25,617 nucleotides of DNA from an uncultured Lachnospiraceae bacterium (GCA_910588125.1 CAJUPI010000046.1:1-25617); one strand, 5' to 3'. Shown: positions 7,563 to 15,842, counted from the first letter of the stretch. The notes: generated by a model not told the origin, from the sequence alone. Made by a program: numbers and translations.

Positions 7563-7714
7563 AAAATAAAACCACCCGTCATTTCCCTATCCTGTGTTTC
7601 GTATGGTTCACGTACACACAGTCTGCTTTTAACGGACAAAGTCCGCCAATCCCAGACCGTATGCCCGTGGACAGCCGGACACAAGATGAGAGAAATGACG
7701 GGTGGTTTATTTTC
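7563..7714 (+). repeat. Family 2 large hairpin, complete copy
   Basis: A roughly 150-base near-palindrome starts 20 bases after metK. The left arm (AAAATAAAACCACCCGTCAT from 7563, continuing to about 7600) matches the reverse complement of the right arm (about 7676-7714) with a few mismatches. Inside is a smaller hairpin, CGGAC-AAA-GTCCG, near 7633-7645. The same arm sequence recurs at 25569-25617. It could act as a terminator for metK, although the T tract is modest. No protein can be supported in it, so it resembles a MITE or structured intergenic repeat. Confidence 0.8.
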
Positions 7715-7786
7715 GCCATTTTTATTGATAAAATACAACTTTCTGGCAATTAAGGAAAATGTAAGAGACCGTAAGGGCCCGGGAAC

Positions 7787-7814
7787 TTGTATTTAACTGG
7801 TAATTGGATATAAT
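7787..7814 (+). promoter_or_regulatory. Promoter of the exported glycosidase-like gene
   Basis: TTGTAT (7787-7792), 16 bases, then a perfect TATAAT (7809-7814). It places the transcription start near 7820, just before the AGGAGG site, and rules out the upstream TTG at 7804 as a start codon. Confidence 0.75.
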
Positions 7815-7848
7815 AAGGAAAGACGTAAAAAGGAGGCAGAAAAGATTC

Positions 7849-9591
7849 ATGAGAAAATATCCGATTAGACGAATGATGAAAGCTATGGCGCTGGCGGCGC
7901 TTTTGACGGGGATGAATGGGATGTGTGCGATGGCGAATCCGGAGGAAACCACGGCCGCCGAGACAGCAGCGGAGGAGACGCAGCCAGTTAAGCCGGCACC
8001 CACAGAATTTGCACATATTATGAGCTGTGCCATTGAGGGAGGCAATCAGATTGCCATCCGGGGGCAGATGGAAGGAACCTGGTCGGATCCGGCATTTTAT
8101 GATAATTATCTGTACTTGTTTGAATTGCAGCCCTATCAGGACACATTGGAGGGCAGAACCGATTACTGCGGATGGATCACAAAGGGAGATCCGCTTTCTT
8201 TTGATATTGCATTGAATCTGGGAACGGAGCAGAACCGGCTATATTCCCGGTTTGTGGTGGCAGTGTATGACGGGGAGGGCTATACTCAGGTCAGTAATAC
8301 TGCTTATGTGACAAATCCGGAGGTACTGGCAAAGCATACAGAGCCGTATCGTACGGCACAGAATAAGAAAGGACTGTTGATTCAAAATACGGACAGCATG
8401 GTGGCTGATGCTTTTGAGCTGGGGGTGAATCATGTAATTGTCAATATTCCGTTCCATCATCTTCTTGGGCAGGGGATCAACTATACTTATGACGGCAAGA
8501 GTTATAGCTTTAACCAGGAAGTGCTGGAGACTCTGGACTATACCATTCGGAGAATGTCGGAGAAGAGTATGACGGTCACAGCTGTGCTTTTAAATGCATG
8601 GAATGACAGTACTCCGCAGCTGGTCTATCCGGGGGTGACAAAGCAGCCGGCGAACCAAGTATTTTATTATGGTTTTAACGCTTCCACCAAAGAGGGCTAT
8701 GAGACGATTAAGGCAATCGCGTCCTTCCTGGCAGAGCGCTACAGCAGTTTGAATTCTCCCTATGGGAAGGTGTCGAACTGGATTATCGGCAACGAGATCA
8801 ATAATCAGCAATGGAATTATATCGGGCCTATGGGAATTGATCAGTATATTCAGGAATACGAGCGGGCATTCCGGGTGTTTTATACGGCGATACGCAGTAC
8901 GAATCAGAATGACCGGCTGTTCTTTTCCACGGATTATAACTGGAACCATGAAGCAAATGGTACGACAAAATATAATGCGAAGGATATTGTGGACCGGTTT
9001 GCAGATAAGACGGGCGCCGGGGGAGCGATGGACTGGGGGCTGGCGTATCATCCATATTCGATTCCTTTGACAGAGCCGGAATTTTGGGACGATGATCAGA
9101 CTGGCCTGATTAAAAATGATGCCAGTTCGCCGGTGGTGAATCTGAAGAATTTGAATGTACTGACCGATTATATGCAGAATGGCGCATTGCGGGGCAGAGA
9201 CGGGAAGGTGCGGCATATTATCCTGTCCGAGCAGGGCTTTACCTCTACCAGTGCAACCAGGGGTGAGAATAATGATCTGCAGGCGGCAGCGATTGCATAT
9301 GCCTATTATCTGGCAGACAGCAATCCGTATATAGACGCCTTTATTATGAGCCGGCAGGTGGACGCCCCGTCGGAGGCTGCAGCATCTCAGACCTTTGGCC
9401 TGTGGAAATGCGATATGAGTAAGACAAATGATATCGTGCCGACGATGCGGAAAAAATCATGGTCTGTATATAAAAACATTGATAACCGTAAGACGACGCT
9501 GGAAACGACAGAGTTTGCCAAATCACTCATCGGAATTGAGAAATGGAGCGATGTGATTCCTAACTTTAAGTGGCGATCCCAGGAAAAATAA
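7849..9591 (+). CDS. Exported glycoside-hydrolase-like protein (DUF5722-type TIM barrel)
   Basis: A 580-residue exported protein. Residues 1-29 form a signal peptide (RKYPIRR, hydrophobic core, cleavage after AMA), followed by a Thr/Glu/Ala-rich linker and a beta-rich domain (about 55-160). Residues 170-560 look like a clan-A type glycosidase barrel: a GNEIN motif with Glu316 as candidate acid/base, HPYS at about 400-403, and LSEQGF with Glu461 as candidate nucleophile. I recognise the pattern as that of the DUF5722 family of gut Firmicutes and Bacteroidetes, but substrate and activity are not established from sequence. The ATG at 7849 follows AGGAGG at 7831-7836 with a rather long 12-base gap. 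It is probably cotranscribed with the small transporter gene 31 bases downstream. Confidence is good for secretion and fold class, low for substrate. Confidence 0.75.
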   Translation: MRKYPIRRMMKAMALAALLTGMNGMCAMANPEETTAAETAAEETQPVKPAPTEFAHIMSCAIEGGNQIAIRGQMEGTWSDPAFYDNYLYLFELQPYQDTLEGRTDYCGWITKGDPLSFDIALNLGTEQNRLYSRFVVAVYDGEGYTQVSNTAYVTNPEVLAKHTEPYRTAQNKKGLLIQNTDSMVADAFELGVNHVIVNIPFHHLLGQGINYTYDGKSYSFNQEVLETLDYTIRRMSEKSMTVTAVLLNAWNDSTPQLVYPGVTKQPANQVFYYGFNASTKEGYETIKAIASFLAERYSSLNSPYGKVSNWIIGNEINNQQWNYIGPMGIDQYIQEYERAFRVFYTAIRSTNQNDRLFFSTDYNWNHEANGTTKYNAKDIVDRFADKTGAGGAMDWGLAYHPYSIPLTEPEFWDDDQTGLIKNDASSPVVNLKNLNVLTDYMQNGALRGRDGKVRHIILSEQGFTSTSATRGENNDLQAAAIAYAYYLADSNPYIDAFIMSRQVDAPSEAAASQTFGLWKCDMSKTNDIVPTMRKKSWSVYKNIDNRKTTLETTEFAKSLIGIEKWSDVIPNFKWRSQEK

Positions 9592-9622
9592 AACGAGAGA
9601 ACGACAAAGCGGACGGAGAATT

Positions 9623-10147
9623 ATGGGTGACAGAGGAAGAAAAGCAGGCAAAAGGGCGGCATGGTATGGAATGCTGATTGCCTTGGCGTTTGTATTCAGC
9701 TATGTGGAAGCGATGATTCCGATACCCGTACCGGTGCCGGGGATCAAACTGGGGCTGGCAAATCTGGTCAGTGTGGTAGGCTTGTATACCATAGGAATAG
9801 CAGGCACGGCATTGACGGCGTTAGTGAGGATTGTGTTGGTGGGCTTTACCTTTGGCAATGCTTTCAGCATGCTTTATGGATTGGCAGGCGGCACGGTGAG
9901 CATGGCGGTTATGATTGTGGCAAAAAAGACCGGCTGGTTTGGCGCGGTGGGTGTCAGCATTCTGGGAGGGATTTTCCACAATGCAGGGCAACTGACAGTG
10001 GCGGCGTACGTGACCCGGACAGCCGGTGTGTTTGCCTATTTCCCGATGCTGCTGGCCTCCGGTGTGGCCACCGGGGCGGTGATTGGGATGCTAGGCGGCT
10101 GGATCATAGAACGGATTGAGCCGGCAGTAAGAAGAAGCATGCAATAA
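9623..10147 (+). CDS. Gx transporter family membrane protein (heptaprenyl diphosphate synthase component I-like)
   Basis: A 174-residue hydrophobic protein with about five membrane segments. It carries the family marker PVPGIKLGLANLV near residues 36-48 and many glycines in its helices. The family is annotated either as Gx transporter or as component I of heptaprenyl diphosphate synthase. Its architecture resembles S components of ECF importers, and in Firmicutes it often lies near ApbE and FMN-binding or Rnf-type genes. Here an ApbE gene follows about 1.9 kb later, separated by galT. The start is the ATG after CGGAGAATT. It is likely in one transcript with the exported protein upstream. Substrate unknown. 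Confidence 0.8.
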   Translation: MGDRGRKAGKRAAWYGMLIALAFVFSYVEAMIPIPVPVPGIKLGLANLVSVVGLYTIGIAGTALTALVRIVLVGFTFGNAFSMLYGLAGGTVSMAVMIVAKKTGWFGAVGVSILGGIFHNAGQLTVAAYVTRTAGVFAYFPMLLASGVATGAVIGMLGGWIIERIEPAVRRSMQ

Positions 10148-10281
10148 AAACTGAAAATAACTCCATTATACCATAGCAATTTGACGGCAAAAGGATTATA
10201 CTAGACAAGAAAAAACAGTGAGATTGTGGCAGAACTATGAAGCAGCTGCAACAATATAACAAAGTGGGAGGTCAAAGGCAG

Positions 10282-11796
10282 ATGGTATACGATGGGATTA
10301 AGAAGCTGGTGCAATATGGGCTGGAGACGGGGCTGATTGAGGAGGGAGACCGGATCTATGCGACAAACCGGATTCTGGAGACATTAAGGCTGGACGAGTA
10401 TGAGGAGCCCAAGCAGCAGTATCATGATGTGGATCTGGAAGAGACATTAAAGGAATTGTTGGATTATGCCTGCGAACAGGGGATTACAGAGGACAGCGTG
10501 GGTTACCGGGATTTGTTCGATACCAAACTGATGGATTGTCTGATGCCGCGGCCCACGGAGGTGACGGCGAAATTCTGGAAGATCTATGAGGAGCAGGGAG
10601 CCAGGCAAGCTACAGATTATTTCTACAAGCTGAGCCAGGACTCGGATTATATCCGCCGATACCGGGTAAGCAAGGATCAGAAGTGGATGGCAAAGACACC
10701 TTATGGGGATCTGGATATTACGATCAACCTTTCAAAGCCAGAGAAGGATCCGAAGGCAATCGCGGCAGCTAAGCTGGCAAAACAGAGCGGCTATCCGAAA
10801 TGCCTGCTGTGCATGGAAAATGAAGGCTATGCAGGGCGCCTGAACCATCCGGCCAGGAATAATCACCGGGTAATCCGCATTACGGTCAATGACAGCCAGT
10901 GGGGATTTCAATATTCGCCATATGTCTACTACAATGAACACTGTATTGTATTTAACGGGCAACACACGCCGATGAAGATTGAGCGGGCGGCATTTGTAAA
11001 ACTGTTTGATTTTGTAAAGCAGTTTCCTCACTATTTCCTGGGTTCCAATGCGGATCTGCCGATTGTAGGCGGCTCGATTTTGAGCCATGATCATTTTCAG
11101 GGTGGGCATTACACCTTTGCCATGGCGAAGGCAGGGATGGAACAGCATTTTGTGATGCCGGGCTTTGAAGATGTCGAAGCAGGTATTGTGTACTGGCCGA
11201 TGTCTGTGCTGCGTCTGCGGGGCAAGGATCCAGAAAGACTGATTGACCTGGGAGACAAAGTATTGGGGGCATGGAGAGGATATACGGATGAAGCGGCATT
11301 CGTTTATGCTGAGACCGATGGCGAGCCTCACAATACCATTACTCCGATTGCACGGAAAAACGGAGAATGGTATGAACTGGATCTGGTATTGAGAAATAAT
11401 ATTACGACAGAAGAGTTCCCTCTGGGCGTATACCATCCCCATCAGGATCTGCATCACATTAAGAAAGAAAATATCGGGCTGATCGAGGTCATGGGACTGG
11501 CAGTGCTGCCTTCCCGTCTGAAAGATGAGCTGGCTCTTTTAGGAGAGTACCTGGTTGAAGGAAAGGATATCCGCAGTAATGAGATGCTGGAGAAACACGC
11601 CGACTGGGTAAAGGATTTCCGCTCTTCCTATGATGAGATAACCAGAGAAAATGTGGAGAAGATTCTCCAGGACGAAGTAGGAAAGGTATTTGCCCGGGTG
11701 CTGGAGGACGCGGGGGTATATAAATGTACACCGGAAGGGAGAAAAGCATTCGGAAGATTTCTGGAGAGTGTGGGTTTTGTACCGGCTGGCCGGTAG
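10282..11796 (+). CDS. galT: UDP-glucose--hexose-1-phosphate uridylyltransferase, class II GalT
   Basis: Leloir pathway enzyme: exchanges UMP between UDP-glucose and galactose 1-phosphate in the cytoplasm. The 504-residue length and overall sequence fit the class II (Firmicute) GalT family rather than the roughly 350-residue E. coli type. The active-site region is SHDHFQGGH (residues 268-276), where the His of the HxH pair is the uridylylated nucleophile by analogy. CLLCMENEGYAGR precedes it at about 174-186. I chose the ATG at 10282 because GGGAGGT lies nine bases before it and MVYDGIKKLVQYGL matches the usual start; an ATG at 10237 would add 15 residues and has a poor binding site. galK and galE are not in the window. 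No convincing promoter was found in the 134-base gap upstream. Confidence 0.93.
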   Translation: MVYDGIKKLVQYGLETGLIEEGDRIYATNRILETLRLDEYEEPKQQYHDVDLEETLKELLDYACEQGITEDSVGYRDLFDTKLMDCLMPRPTEVTAKFWKIYEEQGARQATDYFYKLSQDSDYIRRYRVSKDQKWMAKTPYGDLDITINLSKPEKDPKAIAAAKLAKQSGYPKCLLCMENEGYAGRLNHPARNNHRVIRITVNDSQWGFQYSPYVYYNEHCIVFNGQHTPMKIERAAFVKLFDFVKQFPHYFLGSNADLPIVGGSILSHDHFQGGHYTFAMAKAGMEQHFVMPGFEDVEAGIVYWPMSVLRLRGKDPERLIDLGDKVLGAWRGYTDEAAFVYAETDGEPHNTITPIARKNGEWYELDLVLRNNITTEEFPLGVYHPHQDLHHIKKENIGLIEVMGLAVLPSRLKDELALLGEYLVEGKDIRSNEMLEKHADWVKDFRSSYDEITRENVEKILQDEVGKVFARVLEDAGVYKCTPEGRKAFGRFLESVGFVPAGR

Positions 11797-11839
11797 GCAG
11801 GGCCCCTGAATCTGATAACTGACATAAGAGATGAAGCCT

Positions 11840-11888
11840 AAAAAGGAACGATTGTATCGCATATGACGAAGCAATGGTTCCTTTTTTG
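11840..11888 (+). terminator. Intrinsic terminator after galT
   Basis: AAAAAGGAAC plus ATTG (11840-11854) pairs with CAAT plus GTTCCTTTTT (11872-11886) with one internal mismatch, and ends in a T run. It closes the galT transcript. Confidence 0.85.
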
Positions 11889-11941
11889 TGGGAAAGAAGG
11901 GGGTGTACCCTCTGATAAAATTAACTAATTGAGATTAGGGT

Positions 11942-11969
11942 TTGCACAGGTGACTTTTTGTGATATGAT
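11942..11969 (+). promoter_or_regulatory. Promoter of the ApbE-type gene
   Basis: TTGCAC (11942-11947), a 16-base spacer, then TATGAT (11964-11969) preceded by TG plus one base (extended -10). The start codon is 42 bases downstream. Confidence 0.7.
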
Positions 11970-12011
11970 AGGGAAGTCTTTTTTGGCTAGTCATTTAGGA
12001 AGGCGGGGAAA

Positions 12012-13046
12012 ATGAGAGAGTGGTTTGCTGTGGGAATGGCGGCTTTGCTTTTGGTGGGTTGTATGCAGGAAGATCCAGGCAGGGAGTATGATGCACAGTA
12101 CTTTGATTATTTTGATACGTTTACGACGTTCACGGTATATGCGGAGGATGAGCAGCAATTTCAGGAGTATAAGGAATTGTTTGAGTCGGAATTGAAGAGT
12201 TATCATCAGTTGTTTGATATTTATGAAAACTACCAGGGGATTAACAATATTAAAACGATTAATGATAACAGAGGAATCACGCCGGTGCAGACGGATGAGG
12301 AGATTGTGGGACTGATAGAGTTTGCCAAGGATGAGTATGCAAACACCAATGGCCGGGTAAATGTGGCGATGGGAAGTGTGCTTTCTTTGTGGCATGAGTA
12401 CCGGACTTATGGCATTGCGCATCCAAAGCAGGCAGAGATTCCGGATATGCAGGAGCTGAAAAAAGCAGCCGAGCATATGGATATAGGAGACGTTCGGATC
12501 GATGAGTCAAAGTCTTCGGTATATCTGGAGGATCCGGCGATGAGCCTGGATGTAGGAGCCGTGGCCAAGGGGTATGCGGCGCAGAGGATCTGTGAAAAAT
12601 TGCGGGAAGCGGGAGTCAGCTCAGCTCTGATTAGTATCGGCGGCAATGTTCAGACAATCGGAACGAAAGGAAATGGCAGTCCCTGGCGGGTGGGAATTCA
12701 GAATCCGGATACTTCCGGTGGCCAGTCTTACCTCTATGCGCTGAAGCTTGAGGATTTGGCATTGGTGACGAGCGGGACCTATCAGCGGTATTATGAGGTA
12801 GACGGAGTGCGTTATCATCACATTATTGATCCGGAAACATTGATGCCGGGACAGGAGTTTACATCTGTGACGATTCTGAGCCCGGATGGTGCCCGGGCGG
12901 ATGCCCTATCGACAGCCGTATTTAATATGCCGTTGGAGGAAGGGATGGCATTCATCGAGTCCCTGGAAGATACCGAGGCATTCTGGGTATATGAGGATGG
13001 ACGAGAGGTATTTAGCTCAGGTTTTGAGGATTATGTGGAAAAGTAA
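12012..13046 (+). CDS. FAD:protein FMN transferase (ApbE family lipoprotein)
   Basis: Attaches FMN covalently, through a phosphoester, to Thr or Ser of flavoproteins outside the membrane, such as Rnf/Nqr subunits or FMN-binding domain proteins. The 344-residue product starts with a lipoprotein signal and lipobox LLVGC (Cys17). Family motifs: LDVGAVAKGYAA (179-190), ISIGGN (207-212), YHHIIDPETLMPG (268-280), and ADALSTAVF (296-304), which holds the Mg-binding Asp and Thr. The start follows GGAAGGCGGGG. It is followed after 18 bases by a DMT exporter gene, probably in one operon. No FMN-binding target protein is visible in the window; the Gx transporter gene upstream belongs to a family commonly near such genes. 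Confidence 0.93.
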   Translation: MREWFAVGMAALLLVGCMQEDPGREYDAQYFDYFDTFTTFTVYAEDEQQFQEYKELFESELKSYHQLFDIYENYQGINNIKTINDNRGITPVQTDEEIVGLIEFAKDEYANTNGRVNVAMGSVLSLWHEYRTYGIAHPKQAEIPDMQELKKAAEHMDIGDVRIDESKSSVYLEDPAMSLDVGAVAKGYAAQRICEKLREAGVSSALISIGGNVQTIGTKGNGSPWRVGIQNPDTSGGQSYLYALKLEDLALVTSGTYQRYYEVDGVRYHHIIDPETLMPGQEFTSVTILSPDGARADALSTAVFNMPLEEGMAFIESLEDTEAFWVYEDGREVFSSGFEDYVEK

Positions 13047-13064
13047 CAGGAGGATAAAGGAAGG

Positions 13065-13979
13065 ATGGAACAGCAGAAGAGAAAAAAACTGTTCAGCAGT
13101 GGAATGCTGGTAATGACGGCCTTGATCTGGGGAATTGCTTTCGTGGCCCAAAGCGAGGGGATGAACTATGTAGGAGGTTTTACTTTTAATGCGAGCCGTT
13201 TTTTGATCGGCGGCGCCGTGTTGATCCCGTGCATTTTTCTACTGCGGAGGCTGAATCCGGAGCCATGCCGAGAGCTTCTGGCTGCTGAGAAGAAGAACCG
13301 AAAGAAGGCAGGGATTGTGGGTGGCATTTGTTGCGGGACGGTTTTATGCTTGTCCAGTTCGCTGCAGCAGTTTGGAATTGCGTATACCAGTGTGGGGAAG
13401 GCCGGGTTTATCACGGCACTTTATATCATTTTGGTCCCCATTCTGGGTCTGCTGATGAAAAAGCGGGTCGGGATAAACGTATGGCTCAGTGTAGGCATTG
13501 CGGCGGTGGGGATGTATCTGCTTTGCATTAAGGAAGGCTTTTCTGTGGGAAAAGGAGATTTTCTGGTATTTCTGTGCTCGATTGGATTTTCGCTGCATAT
13601 CATAGTGATTGACTATTTTTCTCCCAGAGGAGATGGGGTTGTGATCTCCTGCGTACAGTTTTTTACCGCCGGACTGATATCGGCAATATTAATGCTTTTA
13701 TTTGAAAAGCCCTCCTGGGGAGCAGTGGCAGCGGCGTGGCTGCCGATTCTCTATGCAGGGATCATGTCCTGTGGCGTGGCCTATACATTGCAGGTGATAG
13801 CGCAGAAGGATGTGGCGCCTACGGTAGCGTCTCTGTTGATGAGTCTGGAATCGGTATTTTCCGTGTTGGCAGGGTGGGTACTGCTGCAACAGAAGCTGTC
13901 GCTGAAAGAAATGCTGGGCTGCGGACTGGTATTTGCCGGTATTTTGCTGGCACAGCTCCCGGGGGAAGCAGTGTCGTAA
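13065..13979 (+). CDS. EamA/DMT-family transporter
   Basis: A 304-residue protein with about ten hydrophobic segments in two repeated halves, the EamA (DUF6) pattern of drug/metabolite exporters. The first half contains TALIWGIAFVAQSEGMNYVG and SVGKAGFITALYIILVPILG; the second half contains the VAPTVASLLMSLESVFSVLAG signature region. It sits 18 bases after the ApbE gene with an AGGAGG site. Substrate cannot be deduced. The C-terminus runs up against the family 1 copy B hairpin, with convergent argG beyond. Confidence 0.88.
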   Translation: MEQQKRKKLFSSGMLVMTALIWGIAFVAQSEGMNYVGGFTFNASRFLIGGAVLIPCIFLLRRLNPEPCRELLAAEKKNRKKAGIVGGICCGTVLCLSSSLQQFGIAYTSVGKAGFITALYIILVPILGLLMKKRVGINVWLSVGIAAVGMYLLCIKEGFSVGKGDFLVFLCSIGFSLHIIVIDYFSPRGDGVVISCVQFFTAGLISAILMLLFEKPSWGAVAAAWLPILYAGIMSCGVAYTLQVIAQKDVAPTVASLLMSLESVFSVLAGWVLLQQKLSLKEMLGCGLVFAGILLAQLPGEAVS

Positions 13980-14060
13980 AAAGAAGTGTGTCAAAAATGT
14001 ATCTGCGATTGGGATAGGGCGTCGCGAGGGGGACGCAACTAATGTTATTAAGGTGATTTT

Positions 14061-14338
14061 CTTAGAAGGTACGCCAGGGAAAAAGGAGAGGGAAGAAGCG
14101 GGAAATGGTCTGCTGCTTTTTCCGGTTTCGGGATTAAGAATTCCTAAAATCTCTGATTTTTGCGAAAAGCGAAACGAAAATGCCCAAACTCGCTTCGCTC
14201 AGACAGTGTGCATTTTCGTTTCGCTTTTTGCAAAATTCAAAAATTTTAGGGCTTCTTACATCCCGAAACGGGAAAAAGCTCCTGGACTGACCACCCCGCC
14301 TGCCCTCCCGCTCCTTCCTCCCAGGCGTACCTCTTAAG
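14061..14338 (+). repeat. Family 1 large hairpin, copy B
   Basis: A complete near-palindrome of about 278 bases between the convergent ends of the DMT gene and argG. The ends CTTAGAAGGTACGCC (14061-14075) and GGCGTACCTCTTAAG (14324-14338) are inverted repeats. Stem pairing continues inward through the ATCCCGAAAC block and GCGAAAAGCGAAACGAAAAT against the CATTTTCGTTTCGC strand, up to an apex at 14181-14217 whose unpaired part is CCAAACTCGCTTCGCTCAG plus ACAGTGT. A GCGTC/GACGC mini-stem lies just outside the left end. No protein is supported on either strand. It may terminate transcription from both sides. Confidence 0.88.
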
Positions 14339-14347
14339 ACCCTGTTT

Positions 14348-15568
14348 TTAATTCTTTTTAATCTCAGCCATCTTCATAGCACGAACCTTCAACGGCAGAC
14401 CAAACAGGGTGATAAATCCATCGGCATCGTGGTGATCATAAAGATCGCCGGTGGTGAAGGAGGCGAGAGATTCACTGTACAGGGAGTAAGGGGAGGTAGT
14501 GCCGGCCTTGATGATATTGCCCTTATACAGTTTGAATTTGACATCTCCGGTTACGTATTGCTGTGTGGATTCTACGAAAGCCTGCACAGCCTCACGCAAG
14601 GGGGTGAACCATTTCCCTTCATAGACAATCTGAGCCATCTTATTGCCCATGTCTTTTTTTACCTCCATGGTAGCGCGATCCAGAACCAGCTCTTCCAGCT
14701 GCTGATGAGCTTCCATGAGTATAGTGCCGCCGGGAGTCTCATAGACACCGCGGGATTTCATGCCGACGACGCGGTTTTCTACAATATCAACGATACCAAT
14801 GCCGTGTTTGCCACCCAGTTCATTGAGCTTGCGGATGATATCGGAAACCTTCATGGATTCTCCGTTGACACGGACCGGAACCCCTTTTTCGAATGACATG
14901 GTTACATATTCCCCTTCTTCCGGTGCCTTTTCGGGGGTTACGCCTAAAACCAGGAGATGATCGTAGTTGGGTTCGTTGGCCGGATCCTCCAGCTCCAGGC
15001 CCTCATGACTGATATGCCAGAGATTGCGGTCGCGGCTGTAGCTGTTGTCAGCGGAAAACGGCAGATTGATGCCATGCTGACGGCAGTATTCGATCTCGTC
15101 TTCGCGGGACTGCATAGTCCATACATCGGTCATACGCCAGGGAGCAATGATTTTTAAGTCGGGGGCCAGAGCTTTGATGCCCAGCTCAAAACGGATTTGA
15201 TCATTGCCTTTGCCGGTAGCGCCATGGCAAATGGCTGTGGCGCCCTCTTTGCGGGCGATCTCCACGAGACGTTTAGCAATGGCGGGGCGGGCCATCGAGG
15301 TGCCGAGGAGATATTTGTTCTCATATACGGCGCCGGCTTGTACGCAGGGAATGATATAGTTATCACAAAAATCATCAACCAAATCTTCAATATATAGCTT
15401 GGAGGCGCCGGATAATTTGGCGCGTTCTTCTAAGCCGTCCAGTTCATTGCCCTGGCCACAGTCGATGCAGCAACATATAACTTCATAATCGAAATGTTCT
15501 TTAAGCCACGGGATAATGGCGGTAGTGTCAAGGCCGCCGGAGTAAGCTAAGATTACTTTTTCTTTCAT
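14348..15568 (-). CDS. argG: Argininosuccinate synthase
   Basis: Joins citrulline and aspartate with ATP to form argininosuccinate, the penultimate step of arginine synthesis. The 406-residue protein begins MKEKVILAYSGGLDTTAI, with the ATP-binding loop AYSGGLDTT at 8-16. Other family segments include GATGKGNDQIRFE and YSRDRNLWHIS. The frame remains open 56 codons upstream, but that stretch is hydrophobic, unrelated and covers the promoter; the ATG at 15568 (complement) follows GGAGGA by about eight bases. It is divergent from argC, with the two promoters about 40 bases apart and similar operators. argH, often next to argG, is not here. Confidence 0.97.
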   Translation of the reverse strand: MKEKVILAYSGGLDTTAIIPWLKEHFDYEVICCCIDCGQGNELDGLEERAKLSGASKLYIEDLVDDFCDNYIIPCVQAGAVYENKYLLGTSMARPAIAKRLVEIARKEGATAICHGATGKGNDQIRFELGIKALAPDLKIIAPWRMTDVWTMQSREDEIEYCRQHGINLPFSADNSYSRDRNLWHISHEGLELEDPANEPNYDHLLVLGVTPEKAPEEGEYVTMSFEKGVPVRVNGESMKVSDIIRKLNELGGKHGIGIVDIVENRVVGMKSRGVYETPGGTILMEAHQQLEELVLDRATMEVKKDMGNKMAQIVYEGKWFTPLREAVQAFVESTQQYVTGDVKFKLYKGNIIKAGTTSPYSLYSESLASFTTGDLYDHHDADGFITLFGLPLKVRAMKMAEIKKN

Positions 15569-15604
15569 TTTGGTATCCTCCTGAGGGTATTGTATCAGAT
15601 AACG

Positions 15605-15618
15605 TTCATAAATATACA
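15605..15618 (-). promoter_or_regulatory. ARG-box-like operator of argG
   Basis: Read on the minus strand this is TGTATATTTATGAA. It differs by one base from the site over the argC -10 box (TGTATAATTATGAA, 15702-15715) and resembles the ArgR/AhrC consensus TGAATAATTATTCA. It overlaps the argG -10 box. Confidence 0.6.
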
Positions 15619-15639
15619 ATATTTTCAGGAGAAATGCAA
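15611..15639 (-). promoter_or_regulatory. argG promoter
   Basis: On the minus strand, TTGCAT (15639-15634), a 17-base spacer and TATATT (15616-15611). The transcript would start about 35 bases before the start codon. Confidence 0.8.
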
Positions 15640-15680
15640 GAGGAAAAAAGAAATCATAAATTAAAAATGAAAAACAGGGA

Positions 15681-15709
15681 TTGCATAATATTCGTTTATA
15701 ATGTATAAT
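15681..15709 (+). promoter_or_regulatory. argC operon promoter
   Basis: TTGCAT (15681-15686), a 17-base spacer, then TATAAT (15704-15709). The -35 hexamer and spacing are the same as in the divergent argG promoter. It is followed by a leader of about 130 bases with an A/T-rich possible hairpin (TTTTCTT/AAGAAAA near 15753-15772). Confidence 0.82.
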
Positions 15710-15715
15710 TATGAA
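15682..15715 (+). promoter_or_regulatory. Tandem ARG-box-like operators of argC
   Basis: Two sites: 15682-15695 (complement ACGAATATTATGCA) and 15702-15715 (TGTATAATTATGAA). Their centres are 20 bases apart, close to the spacing of paired ARG boxes bound by one ArgR hexamer. Both overlap the promoter elements, which predicts repression by arginine-loaded ArgR/AhrC. Assignment is by resemblance to the TGAATAATTATTCA consensus. Confidence 0.6.
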
Positions 15716-15842
15716 ACGCTGAGGAAGGCTTGGCATTTTTTGAAAAAGGGTCTTTTCTTATGGAAAGAAAATTACTATAATGGATAGCGGCAGCTGTTCT
15801 GGGGAAACAGGATGGCGAAAATTCGGGAGAGGAAGTAAAAAA

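Noticed and set aside
10181..10202. Promoter TTGACG...TATACT before galT
   Set aside because: The hexamers are only 10 bases apart, too close for a sigma-A promoter; no better pair was found nearby.
13933..14337. Open frame running from the DMT gene end through copy B
   Set aside because: It reads straight through the hairpin repeat, has no ribosome binding site and gives a low-complexity product.
15569..15736. 56-residue N-terminal extension of ArgG
   Set aside because: It covers the argG and argC promoters and operators and encodes an unrelated hydrophobic stretch. A good ribosome binding site precedes the ATG at 15568.
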